Source of the DNA: Talaromyces rugulosus
Lineage: Eukaryota; Ascomycota; Eurotiomycetes; Eurotiales; Trichocomaceae
NCBI RefSeq assembly: GCF_013368755.1
Contig: NC_049561.1
Coordinates: 682,001 to 746,000 of the forward strand
DNA length: 64,000 bases
Reading direction: 5' to 3'
The notes under the pieces are model-generated. The model searched no databases. It worked only from the letters and a program-made list of their open reading frames with translations, and had not been told where the DNA came from. The position numbers and the translations under genes are program-made. Below are positions 23,879 through 35,376 of this stretch, in pieces. The stretch's first letter is position 1. Every line of letters begins with the position of its first letter.

Positions 23879-26124
23879 CTACTCCTGGAATGAATTGGTG
23901 AAAGTTGCAAAGTATGGCTGATTCGACGATAGCATACCATAGTCACCGGCAGCCATGCCTTCCATGGATAGGAAAGGAAATGTGGGAATCGAGGGGTCCA
24001 TGACGGGGTGTGCCTGGATGTAACTTGGTATCATCACTGGGTTTGATGTTGGCATAGTCGGCGATAGGTTGCGTCGGATGATGTCAATGCTCTGTTGGAT
24101 GCCAGGGCATGATACCTTGGCGCATTCCAGCGCTTCCAGGAACATTTCTATACGCTCGCGGTCGCCTGAAAATCCATCCTTTAGGTCTTCCATCACAATT
24201 GTCGCTGCTGTATAGATGCAATACGACATCAAATATGGGATTCGGTTAAATCCAAAGGTGTTTCCATACCCCACAACGATTGATTCGACTGCTTGAGACG
24301 CTTGACGGCAATTGGTACGGCAGTCAGGCGCGCTCCGGAACGGGCGATGCAGAAGAATGATGCTTGTGTGGTAGAAAATACTATGCCGATCAGCATATTT
24401 GTCAAATATTTTATAAAAACACAAACAAAATAAAATAAAACTCACTTCAACGAAATTATATGAGGTGGCGGTAGAATTGCTGGTATATTACTAGTGTCGA
24501 TTCGGAGATGTGCCGGCAGAGTAACCCACCACAGCTCTAGCTGGTGACGTATGTTCCGCACCAACGTGCCGACATTCTCCGGTTTCCTGCCGGAGTAGAG
24601 ACCGAGGATAATGTCATTGATAATCACACTCAGTCTACAGAGGCTAATGAAACACGAGACCGTGTAGCACGGCGTCTCTGGATAGTTTTTCAGCGAGTCG
24701 CCATCGGCTCCGTAGTAAGGCTGCCATAGCTCATGTTCCGCAAAGTCATCCACTATTCCTATCAGTACAACACCTTCAAACAAAAGCTTAGGACATACAT
24801 AGTGTTAGATCGACCATGGGAGGCTCTCGTAGTGCAGGCATTCTGCCAAGATACAAACTCATCGCCCTAGCATCGATTAGTGAAGGCTTTTTTTAAGGGG
24901 AAAAAAAAAAAAAAAAACTTACTTGTCCCAGGAAAAGCACGACCACGCCAGTCGTTTCCGTATTTCTCGGTCTTCGGCACTACATGTCGTCGGGTCGGTC
25001 TTGTTAAATAGACCCAAGTCAATAGCCATGCGAAAGGCAATCCCGCTGTACAACCATCCTTGGGAGACGGCGCCCTGGCCAACTTGACGGGCACTAAGTT
25101 GCAACAGTGCTTGGACGGTAGGGATTGAAATGTTGTCCTGTATTTGCTCCCCCAAAAGAAGATGCACCCGCATCAGCAATTGCGCCGCCAGTTCTTTTTT
25201 GGTGAATCGCGTTGAGTGACAACACATTACGCTCAGCAAGAGCTGAGAAAAGTATTTGCCGCCAGATCCCATGTCACCTACAGACAGTCAATATATCGGT
25301 GGGGAAAGAAGGTGGCATCTTTTGAAGCTTACGCATGAAAGCAGGCCGATATATAAACATAAACACCGGATGAATCCATGTCCAGTGCGTGTTGAGCAAC
25401 TGATCGACGAGTTCCCTAGGAATATCGACTCGCAAGGCGGCATTGCCCAATGAGATTTCTTCCATGCGTCGAGAATGAAGGGCACTCGTGACCAAATTCG
25501 TTCGTGCCTCGCTTTTTTCGTACTCGGAAGAATGGTCTGCATCTACTTCGGAGAAGGGATGTTCCAATGCTGAGGTAGATCCGTAGTATATATACTAGTA
25601 AAATTATCCGGTCAGAAGGGCGCTCAGGACGACTGAATTTGCTTGTACCTACCCGGCCATTCGCATCCACGTTGAGATCCGGGAGCTCGGGAGCTGGCCC
25701 TTGAGCCTCGACAGAATTTGACGTCGACTCTGGGCTCACTGGTGAGGGAGCAAGCTTGGGCGCTGGTGTTTCGGCGCTGTCGATGACGGAACGCGAGTCG
25801 CTAACGAGGAGTTCGAGCTCTTGCAAACGCTTTGCCATCCATGTGATCTGGGACATGGGCGGGGCTTTGTCGTAGCAGCATTCATCGTGGTAGGCCTGGC
25901 ATATCAAACACGAGGGTTGACCGCCATCGCAGCGGGTCTGTTGGCAAGTTTAGCATAAATTGATTTTTTCTCGCAGCAAGCTGTCCAGGCCAACCGACCT
26001 TTCTTCTCCGACAATTGGCGCATGTCAAGATATAACCGGAGCGACGATGGCGTTTTCTAGCGGTGGCGCTCGAGGACACGGAACTGAGCCGGTCGCGCGG
26101 GCTGAGGGTTGGTCGCGAGGCCAT
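23879..26124 (-). CDS. Zn2Cys6 transcription factor of the amidohydrolase/MFS locus
   Basis: Multi-exon gene starting at the ATG at 26124. First exons are 25999-26124, 25653-25937, 25333-25594 and 24923-25277, followed by a short exon near 24800-24865 and two larger ones ending at the stop at 23879. The spliced zinc cluster is CANCRRRKTRC-x6-CLIC-x6-C, near residues 35-61, with the third cysteine in the second exon. A short coiled-coil linker (MAKRLQELELL) follows. The Fungal_trans homology domain runs through the middle (HPVFMFIYRPAFMR, GIAFRMAIDLGLFNK, RKRLAWSCFSWDK). Expected nuclear regulator. Its position next to the hydrolase makes the MFS, hydrolase and SDR plausible targets. Intron 4 contains an 18-bp poly-A run. 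Confidence 0.87.
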
Positions 26125-28421
26125 TGTCTGTGAAAAATGCGTTGTTTGAAGCTGCGATACCCAGGTGATGGCCAGAACAGGTGGGTAGTGGGAGCATTAA
26201 AGACGGGGTTGAATTAAGATTATTGCTCCCTGAGTCGGGAAGTTTGGAAGGAAGTGAGCAGCCAGCGAGTCGGCAAAGCACCCACAACGGGTAACGTTCC
26301 TCAGAGCAGACACAGACGGGCGACCCCACCTCGACGAAAACATGGGCAGGCGTTTGCAGTGGGTGAGCCGAGAGCGGCGAGCACGAAGCGCAGTACGTAC
26401 TAATAATAAGAACGCAGCCAGTGGATCATTGTGACGACGGGCATTGACTGTGAGTCTGTGAGTACTGAATACTCGGGGACTCGGGACGGCGGATCGGAAG
26501 ACTGCTGGCGTAGCGTGTGTGGCCTGGGAGCAGCGAAAAGCAAGCAGGGAGGGGGCGAAAAAGCGCAATATTCAAGGATGGCTAGTCCAAGGCTAGTTCT
26601 CAGTTGATCGTGCGGTCAGCCACCGTTGCTTTTCGGAGCGAGACCTGGGCTCGTTTTTTCGCGTCCGGACAGCCCGGCCGTGGTGATCTGCAGCCCACCC
26701 AGGGCGCAAGTACCCCAGAGTATGGCGATTGGCGATAAAGTGGGACGGCCCTCGCAGATCTTGATATGGGCTATGCCAATAGACAGGGTAGAGGGTGAGG
26801 GAGGTGAGAGAGATGAGAGAGATGCGATGGGATGAAGCAAAACAGGGGAGGTGCAGGAACGAGACGAATTGGCGCAACAAAGGGAAAACTTCTTTGTGTT
26901 CTCTGCGCCTTCCGCCTGCTGCACTTCGAACGCGTGCGGCAGGAGCTCCCTTCCCAATCGGGCAAGACTCGTGGTGGCTTCCCAGCCAATCACGGGGACT
27001 GCATCCGGGACCACCCAGTAGAGTTTGCGCTAGGAGCGGGACGGGAAAGGCGGCTCTTGGCGCGCGCTGATTGGGCGGCTCATTAATCAGTTGTTACTAT
27101 ATTCCGCCTCGCTGGAATTTGGATTTGGCCAGGCCAACTAACTTTTGACATTTCAAATTATACGCCGTCTAGATTTCAAAGCAGCCCAAGCCGAAACCGC
27201 TTTGCACGTGCCTGCTCTTAGGCTGGTTCCACTGTTTTGGTTCGTGTGCTCCCTTCAAGTTCGTAGTACGTAGTAGTACTGGTCTTACGTACCCAGGGCC
27301 CGGGTCCACTGGCGTGGCGTTCAATCTGCTCAAGAACGCCGATCTTGGGCATGAAAAACGTCAGCAGAGGCGTACAGAGTATGCCATACGGAGGAAGGCT
27401 GAGTCAATCGATCTGATGTACAGGGTACTAGATTGTTTGTTTCCCTTCCCTTTTCGAGTACGTAGTAGATGTCCGCCAACACCGCCAACCCCGGTCAGGA
27501 TAATCATCCTGCATCAGCCTTAGGGACGGCAATCATAATTATACGATTTATTATTTTTGGGGTAAACCCAATCAGGCTGCACGCAGGTGGTCTTACGCAG
27601 CGTTACTAATTAGAGCCTCGCGGGCGACGGCTAATTACTAAATTAGAACGCCGGCGAAACCGAGATACATCAACCAGTTAACGACTAGGCGATCGGCAAA
27701 GCATCATGCCCTATTTGGGTGTTGATATGGCCTCCTTTTCTGAGTTTTTCACTCTCCTTTTTTTTTTGTGCGCACAACTTTGAACCTTGAACTTTCACAA
27801 TGCAGCCACGGCTCATCGGGGGCTGTTTTTTTTTTTTTTTGAATTTCGTATTCGGTCTTAGCTGCATGGTACAGCTTCATTCAGCCCTGGACTATGGAGC
27901 ATGTTGCCTCGATAATATTAATTGAGATGGACCATGGGTGCATATGCGCACCCTTTTTCGTAGACCGGCCTCACGGGATTATCCGGATGCGCCATTTGTG
28001 CAATGACGCATAACGGAAAAACTATTATAGGTAGGCATGCCCTTGCATCGCATCATAGCAGACCGGTGGTATAGGCCGGGGTGCGTCAATGTTATATCCG
28101 CAACAGGCGCCAAATGCCGATGTTGGGTGGCTAGTAGATGTTTCATGCGACAAGTTTAGAACTTTGTTTTGCAGCCCAACCTGCGGCATTTTTCTCTTGC
28201 ATCCAAAGAAAAACACGAGCACTGGTTTTACCAAGTGTTGGTGGTACGTATATGTAGGAGAGAACCCCTCACTCGGAATCCCCCTCCCGGGGAGAAGCCC
28301 GGTGGCGCTTTTACCCCGCGTACCTATAGAACACTATACCCATGTAGATGTGTTAGATGTCTATCGACTTCATTTGCGTGCGTGCAAAGAAAAAGACGCA
28401 CGCAAACCAAAAACAAGAACC
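26125..28421. promoter_or_regulatory. 2.3-kb divergent spacer, regulator (-) and SDR (+)
   Basis: Long spacer with no supportable gene. It holds GTACGTAGTAGTACT-type near-palindromes at about 27261-27290, poly-T/poly-A tracts at 27756-27767 and 27826-27840, and a CACGTG at 27206. Small ORFs in 26200-27100 lack motifs. An unrecognised non-coding RNA cannot be excluded. Confidence 0.45.
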
Positions 28422-29393
28422 ATGTCTGCTTCTTACAGACCGTACGACGGAAAGCTCGGAATCGTGACCGGTGGCTCCCGGGGTGTGTATCTGTATCAAG
28501 CTATTGGATAACGATACAGACTAACAACCCCAGGCATCGGCGAAGCAGTCACCAGGCGTCTGGCCGCCAAAGGCTGTAACCTGCTGCTCATATACACCTC
28601 GGACTCGTCCAGGGCGCTCACCGAAGGCATCGCCGCCGAGCTGACAGCCGCCCACAGCATCCGCGTGTCTCACGTCCAAGCCGACTTGAACGAGCCCGTC
28701 ACAGCCACGCCCAAGATTGTCGATGCCGCCAAGGCATTCTACAAATCCTACCACCCAAACTCGCCCAAGGAGCTTCAGATCGACATTCTAATCAACAATG
28801 CCGGAGTCGGCTCGAACCAGCTCTTAAACGATCCCGTCAAGGGCGCCATTGACGTGACAGAGTATACGCGCGTGTACAACGTCAACGTGCTGGCGCCGCT
28901 GCTCCTTACGCAGGCGGCCGCACCGTACCTGCCGACAGACCGCTCAGGCCGCATTGTGAATGTATCCAGTGTGTCGTCGTCGATTGGCTACGAGGGACAG
29001 TCGGTATACGCAGGAACCAAGGCCGCGCTGGAGGCGATGACGCGCTGCTGGAGCCGCGAGCTGTACGACAAGGCAACCGTCAACGCAGTAAACCCTGGTC
29101 CCGCATGGGGTGACATGTACGCGCAAGCTGGGGAGAAGTTTTGGAAGATCAACCAGCCGTACGTCGACGCGGCGCCGCTGGCGGCGTACGATGGCGAGCA
29201 GGACGTGCTCAAGGCTGCGGGCGACGATGCCGAGCGCTTCGACAAGACCGTGCGGCAAGGGATGGGCAGTCGTCGACCGGGCTTCACCAGCGAGATTGCT
29301 GGCACTATTGACATGTTGTGCACCGAAGAGAGTGGCTGGACGACGGGTAGCGTGGTGTGCGCGAATGGAGGAATGAAGATGTCTATTGCGTAG
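28422..29393 (+). CDS. Short-chain dehydrogenase/reductase of the catabolic locus
   Basis: Two exons (28422-28482, 28534-29393) with a 51-bp intron inside the nucleotide-binding motif; 306 residues. TGGSRGIG is at 16-23, NNAGVG in the middle, serine in VNVSSVSSS, and Y179-A-G-T-K183 is the active-site pair. The C-terminal ESGWTTGSVVCANGGM is the classical SDR ending. NPGPAWGDMY follows the PG motif. Likely NADP-dependent ketoreductase or alcohol dehydrogenase of a small molecule. It diverges from the Zn2Cys6 regulator, consistent with membership of the same unit. GC-rich coding and intact motifs. Confidence 0.92.
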
Positions 29394-29460
29394 GATATCC
29401 CAAGAATATAGTACATATCGTCATCCATCACTATAATCCCAGCAAATATCGTCAAATATT

Positions 29461-30055
29461 CTACAGCTTCTTGCTGGCCCACCAGATGCCCATAATGCAG
29501 CTCCAGTTACCGCTCCACCAGGCCGCTGACCGGAGGTAGCTCAGCGATTTATCTTCGATAGAGTAGTATGCCAAGGCATACGCCACACGGCTTGCCGAGT
29601 ACCAGACGCCGATGAGATCGATCGTTTCCGTGTCGACTTTGGCGACATTTGCCAGGATGACTACTACTTTATCAGCAATCTCAATCAATCAACATCGAAA
29701 GAAAGAAACATACTGGCAGCCGCAAAAAAGGCAAACCCCTCGACGGCATTCTCATGCGCTGACTGCAACCGCGTCATACGGTCAAGCTGACGGCGCGTGA
29801 TCTTGCCCTCGCTGACCGCGCGCTCGCCGTACTTGGCCAAGTCGTGGCGTGGATTGCGATTGTCGTCGATGCCAGCGCGCGCCTTGGCCGGACGTGTCGA
29901 CAGCACGCCGTATGCGAAGAACCAGTGCGCCAGCAGGAAGCCTGCGCTGTGGTTGACGCCGGTGTTGATGCCGAAGGTGGAGAGGATCGAGCTCCTGCGA
30001 TCTGATTAGGTTCTGAAATTACTGGGAACTGGGAACTGGAACCTGATACTTGCAT
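29461..30055 (-). CDS. MAPEG-like small membrane protein
   Basis: Exon 29461-29663 and exon 29714-30001 are clear. The first few codons are not: an ATG at 30055 works in phase only with an atypical donor, giving about 167 residues. Visible sequence is SSILSTFGINTGVNHSAGF, then a membrane helix (FLLAHWFFAYGVLS), RNPRHDL, RMTRLQSAHENAVEGFAFFAAA (the MAPEG-type ExxPxF-like region) and two more helices. MAPEG proteins are glutathione-dependent or eicosanoid-metabolising membrane enzymes, and many fungal homologues are uncharacterised. Converges with the SDR. Function open. Confidence 0.75.
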
Positions 30056-30455
30056 TTTGAATGTTTGGTTTTGGTTCAGGAATTGGTTCAAATTGGTTCC
30101 AATGGAAGAAAGAAAGGTTCAGGGCCAGGTTTACATATAAGGTTATCAATCTGTCGGGGGCATCGCCAAATCGGGCAAGTGCGGATCAACAGCCTCGGCT
30201 TATCGACTGCGGATCCCAACATTTTGGACACTTCCCAGATCCATTTCTGAATTGGAGATTATGTCCTTGAGAAATCCCTGTCAGCCAATTGTTTCTGCCC
30301 ATTCCCGCCTTGTGATCTACGCCATGGATCTACGTGGTATATAAAATGTCCATGTGATCTCAATTGATTGACCGCATCTATGTACATGAAAGCAAGCTCA
30401 GGGGTATCCAGTATATACAACATTTTGAAAACGAAACAGCAACAATAAGCAACAA
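30056..30455. other. Spacer between MAPEG-like and arylsulfotransferase-family genes
   Basis: 400 bp holding the MAPEG-like promoter and the 3' end of the next minus-strand gene. GGTTC-rich direct repeats lie around 30075-30120. No gene seen. Confidence 0.4.
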
Positions 30456-32285
30456 TCAACACTTCACATCTCCTCTCCCCACCTCGCTCCACTCCCGACG
30501 CTTCAAGCGCAAGTGCAGCGTGCTCGCCGCCGTCACCAGGCATCCCACCAGGCACACCCCGGCCACCACGCCCAGCTGTGAGGGCGACAGGCCAGTGGCC
30601 TCTACCCACGACTCCTTTAGATCAAAGACTGTCGTGTGTCCTAGTTCGTTGCCATTTCGATCCAGCGCCGCAATGCGGAACTGTGTGTTGCGGTCAAACA
30701 GATGTGTGTCGATCGCTGTTTCAAACCCCGTCTTCCGAAACCGCCCGACTCCGTGGAACTCTGGTAATTCGGATAGAGCCTCTGGACTCGAGTGCAACTG
30801 AGCCTGCACCTGCCACTCGGTCACCTCGGTGGCTCCGTTCCAGTGGGCGAAGATCTTGCCCCCAGTCGCCAACGCAACAGGCTTCGTCAGCGGTTTACCA
30901 GTCCATGGACCTTTTGAGATCTGCGACGGACCACCGTGTTTGCCGCTCAAAAGGTGAGACCTGCCAAACCGTACATCACAGAGGGTGGTCCCATCTGCAT
31001 TGAATTCAGTGTATCCGGCGTCGCCACCCCAGCCGACAAAAACATTGCCGGTATCCTCGAGGAGCTGCATGCTGCCCTCGAACCGCGTCCGAATCCCCTC
31101 GGGGTTGCTATATGTTTGCCGCACTTTGGCGAATCGGTTGGGAACATCCAGCTGGATGAGCATGCCGCGGCTTTCTGAGGGCAGACTTCTCGGGTGATGG
31201 TCTCCGTCGCTCTCGAGCACCGTCAACGTGTCGTTATCATGCCACCGCGCCGCGTGTGGCCACTTGAATTGCACTATGGGCCGCTCGCCGAAATCTAAGA
31301 AGCTGTTTCCCTTTCCGCCCAAGTTCCACAACACCTCGCCGGTGGACCGCTCGATGCAGCTGACCGTGTGCGTGTGGCCGGCGGAGATGATATAGTTCCC
31401 TACCGCATCTTGGTCGACGTTGTTGATATGAAAATAGTCGAAAGGGTGGTGCTCGGTGCCCTCTCCCTGCTCGAACCTCTTGTAGGTATGTGCCACAGGC
31501 ACGTGCTCCGAGGAACGCCACTCGAAGATAAGCTTGCCACTGGCGATATCAATCTCCTGGAAGACGCCGTCGAAAATCCAGCCGTCCTGCGGCCCGCCCA
31601 CAGACGAGAGATCGGCCCGTCGTTTGTCGTGTGCCGTGATCAGCGCCGTGTCACGACTGGTGATTGTGAAGTCGTGCGGGTGGCCGTAGATGTCGCCGAC
31701 TGGGGAGACAACGTAGCGTTCGTTGTAGCTCGAGTCCAGCTATCAACGAGTCAGTCAGACCAAAATACACCCATCCTCGCAAGAATAGTCTCTTACCATA
31801 TAATAATATCCCGGCCCAAAAGGCTTCCCGGCCCAGTACGTCAGGTAGTCCTGTTGGCGATATCTCTGCACGCGAAAGTTCTGGGTGGCCGCCGAGCTTT
31901 GCGCGGCCCAGACCAACTCGCCGAGATTGTTCAGAATCATAGGCGAGCGGCCACCAGGGGTGAAAAAGATGTACTCGGGCTCACACCGGGCATCTGATCG
32001 GAGAGATTCTAGGAGAGGCAACTCTAGATCAAAGGAGACGTAACGGCGCATAGACGAGGATAGCCTGAGATCCGACCAGGACAGCTCGGATGGATGTCGC
32101 CACAAGTCCTGCAGACGCTTCATGTCGAGGCCATGATAATGGCCTCTGGACAGGAAGAGTATCGACAAGAAAAATCCTATGATAATTCCTCTGATGAGCG
32201 CCGCTCTCTGCCAGGGTCTGGGCAGACCGTGCGGGGGTTGCTGTTGCACAGGTCCCTTTTGGGACAAATACGTCGGGGCGGTCAT
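30456..32285 (-). CDS. Arylsulfotransferase (ASST)-family membrane-anchored protein
   Basis: Two exons (31797-32285, 30456-31739), 590 residues. An N-terminal anchor (residues about 28-46, AALIRGIIIGFFLSILFLS) and a C-terminal membrane helix (LGVVAGVCLVGCLV) bracket a beta-propeller-like lumenal domain. Family landmarks are EYIFFTPGG, LDSSYNERYVVSP, GHPHDF, HINNVDQDAVGNYIISAGHTH and KGNSFLDFG. The bacterial family moves sulfate between phenols without PAPS; fungal members are widespread but uncharacterised. HPHDF and GHTHTV carry histidines that could be catalytic. The N-glycosylation-like sites and topology suggest the secretory pathway or cell surface. Adjacent to a DHA1 exporter and a regulator. 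Confidence 0.85.
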
Positions 32286-33332
32286 GTCTGGACAGTATAT
32301 TCTATCCCCAAGATAACGAGACCCAATAAACCATGGTCATCGGATGTAGTACTGCAAAAACAGCAGAGAAAGAACCAAAGAAAGAAACGGGGTGACTGTC
32401 GGCTTATGTATCGCAGCAGATAAGGTGCATACGCGGCAGCCCAGTCAGAGCCACCATCACGCCCGCCAAGACCACGCGGCGCCAAGCCAATGCGTCGTCA
32501 TCATCTCTTCTGGGAAGAGCCCACGGCGATCATTCTCTATTTTCTTTAAACCACGGCACGAAATGAAGCAATTTTCGTTAATAAGAAGATTATTATTCAG
32601 AATAAAACAGTCTTGCTTGATATCCCCGCCCGTCTCCATCTCCTTGTTGCCTGGGGGGCTGATTTGGCAGTCTATGACCCTCACAAAAGCCATTCCGGAC
32701 ATCCGAAAGCGGGACCTACAGGCTATAGCAACCCCGTTAAGTCCGAATAAATATTGAATTTGCAACCGGTTTTACATGGCATAACGTCCAAATCCGGTCT
32801 TGTCTCGTCTGGACCGAACTGTCCAATTGATAGTTCCCATTTAGAGTCTCGGCACTCTCGGCATGCATATACTTTAGACCATTTGGTACTTACTACATGC
32901 GGAGTTAACGTTTTGCCGTCTATAGTTCCGTGGGCCGTGGTGTCAAGTGGTTGGTTTAAGGTTCAATGTCCATCACCGAGTTCAAGTGTGTAGGACAATG
33001 GTTATGCTGTAGCCTAGAAGCAATATGAGGTCTCATTACATATTGCCAAGATTATTGTGATATTTATCCACTCTGAAAAAATAGAAGGATGTTTCCTGCA
33101 ATGCTGCCCAGTCCATAGGGAACTGGCAAAATCAGGGTTATTGCCTCACGTGATTCTACAATTTCGACCGATTTCTCTTGCATTATTTTGACTATATAGA
33201 AACTGCTGACCTAAATATACAGAGTTTGTGAATAGTAAGTACATAGACTCGCCCCAATCGTGTCTAAAACATCCCTTCAACTCAAACAAGTGACCATTTC
33301 CCAGACAATTTCTACCCCACGAGTTTTCACAT
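32286..33332. other. Spacer between arylsulfotransferase-family gene and DHA1 exporter
   Basis: About 1.05 kb with the promoter of the former and terminator of the latter. Short ORFs lack motifs. Nothing recognised. Confidence 0.45.
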
Positions 33333-35001
33333 TCACTCCGATTCATATCCCTGCTCCGCCGACACTCGCGCTTGTTGCATCTTTCGCATCATCTCGGCCG
33401 CCTCGAATGCATACTTGCACTTCACCCTAAGCGCCGCACCGTACCGATACATCACCAGAGGAAAAGGCATGCAGACCAGTGTCAAAAACGCCGGGATTGA
33501 GCTTGCCCAATGAATCCCCAGTTTGTCATACATCTGGGTAGTGAACAGGGGAAACACGGCACCGACGATGGAGCGGAAGATGGCGGCCGCGGCCAGAACC
33601 GAGGCGGCATATATGGTGTACGAATCAATCAGGTAGTTGATTACAGGCAGGATGACAAGCACGCAGCCAAACCCAAAGGGCGCCGAGAGGACAATGCTGA
33701 CAGACCAGTGGATGCTAGGGTAATTCGTCCATGCAAAGGCGAACATGCCAACCGGCAAGGCTACACCACCTACAATGGCTGGAGGCAAACGAGATTCCGC
33801 CGTTGCTGTCTTGGACCGAGACAGCTTCATGTACCGTCCGTTGTTGTCATAGATGGCATACACCACCCCCAGGATGATTCCAACAGTGATTCCCATGAAG
33901 GAGAGGCCCCCAATACCCTCGCTCCATCCGCGGCCTTCATTATAGACAATAGGCATAGCGCCCATAAACATGTAGACCGTTCCATAAATAATGGCCATAT
34001 AGAGCGAGGCTACCAGGACAATGGGTTCTCGAAAGAGCAAAACCCAAGGCCGCACCAGGGCTCGCTGAAAGACTTCGGATGGCTTCTTTTTGCCCTGGCC
34101 CTTTTCAAGAACACTGATATAAACCATTCCATCGGCCATTGAAAGGCTGCTGGCTTTCCTGGTTAGCAGCACGGGTCCATAGGTCTCAGGAACAAAGACG
34201 GTGCCGAGAATACCTATCACCCCTATAAAAATACAGCAAACCCCCTGGACCCATCTCCACCCGATGTTTTCAGAAACAAACCCGCCAATGACAGGGCCCA
34301 GGACAGGACCGAGAAAAGGCGCGACACAGTAAATCGTCATGGCAAGTCCTCTTTGAGCAGGAGGGAACAGATCCGCGATAGCACCGCCAGAATTGACTAG
34401 CGGTGACCCGCCGAACGTGCCTGCGAATAGTCGTAAGACGAGGAGCGTTGCAACGTTTTGGCTGCCGGCCGAACCCCCTAAGAAAGCCACCATGGCGACA
34501 TGTGATATTATCCAGAGAATTCGTCTTCCGTAGAGCTCGGATCTGATAGCAACCTGGTTAGATATGGAAATTAACTTTGTCGCGGGCAAAGATACTCACT
34601 AAGAAAAGGTATATTGTTAGCTCATGATCAAAAAGGTACCTTAACCAAGCAGGAAACATTCTTACCAAGGGACCCCAAACAGCAGGACCGATTGCAAAGC
34701 CAAGCACAAACAAGGACAGACCGAGAATAAAAACCTCGTTACCAATATCGAAATCTTGAAAGACTTCGTTGGCAGACACAGAGTAGGCCGAAGACGTGAG
34801 CGTGACGGCAAAGACAGACAATGTCACAATGGTCGTGACAAACCACTTTCGGAGCTGAGACCAATTCATCGGATTTTCGGGATCGTCGCTTTGGAACTCG
34901 ACCACGAAAGGATCTTCCTCAGTGCCGTGGCCATCGTAAGGCTGGCTTTTTTCAACCTCTCCAGGGTCAGTTGCTGTTTTGGATTCGGGGAGCTGAGCCA
35001 T
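33333..35001 (-). CDS. MFS exporter, DHA1 family (Tpo1/Flu1-like)
   Basis: Exon 34666-35001 and exon 33333-34553 joined across a 112-bp intron give about 518 residues. A cryptic short exon inside that intron is possible because the join adds a few unusual residues before SELYGRR. The N-terminus has DDPENPMNWSQLRKW, the typical DHA1 entry. LFAGTFGGSPLVNSGGAIAD matches the motif-C region of drug:proton antiporters, and GWRWVQG, FVPETYGPVLL and SMAYGTVYMF-like segments are present. Expected plasma-membrane efflux of drugs, polyamines or metabolites. It diverges from a Zn2Cys6 regulator over a compact CCAAT-rich promoter, so that regulator probably controls it. Confidence 0.92.
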
Positions 35002-35376
35002 TTCAGCTGTAGAAGAAAGGAAAGAAAATAAATACAGCTGGAATGATTACTTCAATCACAGCTCGTAGTCCATCGCTTTAAGTAATTCATTTTGTTACTA
35101 TACAAAGACGGAATGGCATTTCATTGGCTGCGAGGCAGGATGTAGTTCATGGCGCGGATCGTGACCTCATTGGTCAAAGACTATAAAGTGGGCCTCTGCA
35201 TTTGTCAGACATACAAATGTATAGCCAATCACAGACCTTTCCGTCGTGGAGTCACGTACAGGCGGAGCGCACTGTGATTGGCCCAATTGCGGCCTTCGCG
35301 TGCCTGCCGTCTGTGAGTTCTTAAGCAGTCTTGAGATCTTGAGATAACTCTCTAAGCTTCTGATGCTGGAAACACC
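35002..35376. promoter_or_regulatory. Bidirectional CCAAT-rich promoter, DHA1 exporter and regulator
   Basis: 375 bp between divergent starts. ATTGG/CCAAT pentamers occur at 35123, 35169, 35225, 35277 and 35283 (five copies, both orientations). This is unusually dense and consistent with CCAAT-binding-complex control of both genes. Confidence 0.65.

Noticed and set aside
33510..34142. Plus-strand 210-residue ORF
   Set aside because: Antisense of the DHA1 exporter; low-complexity His/Asp/Gly composition.
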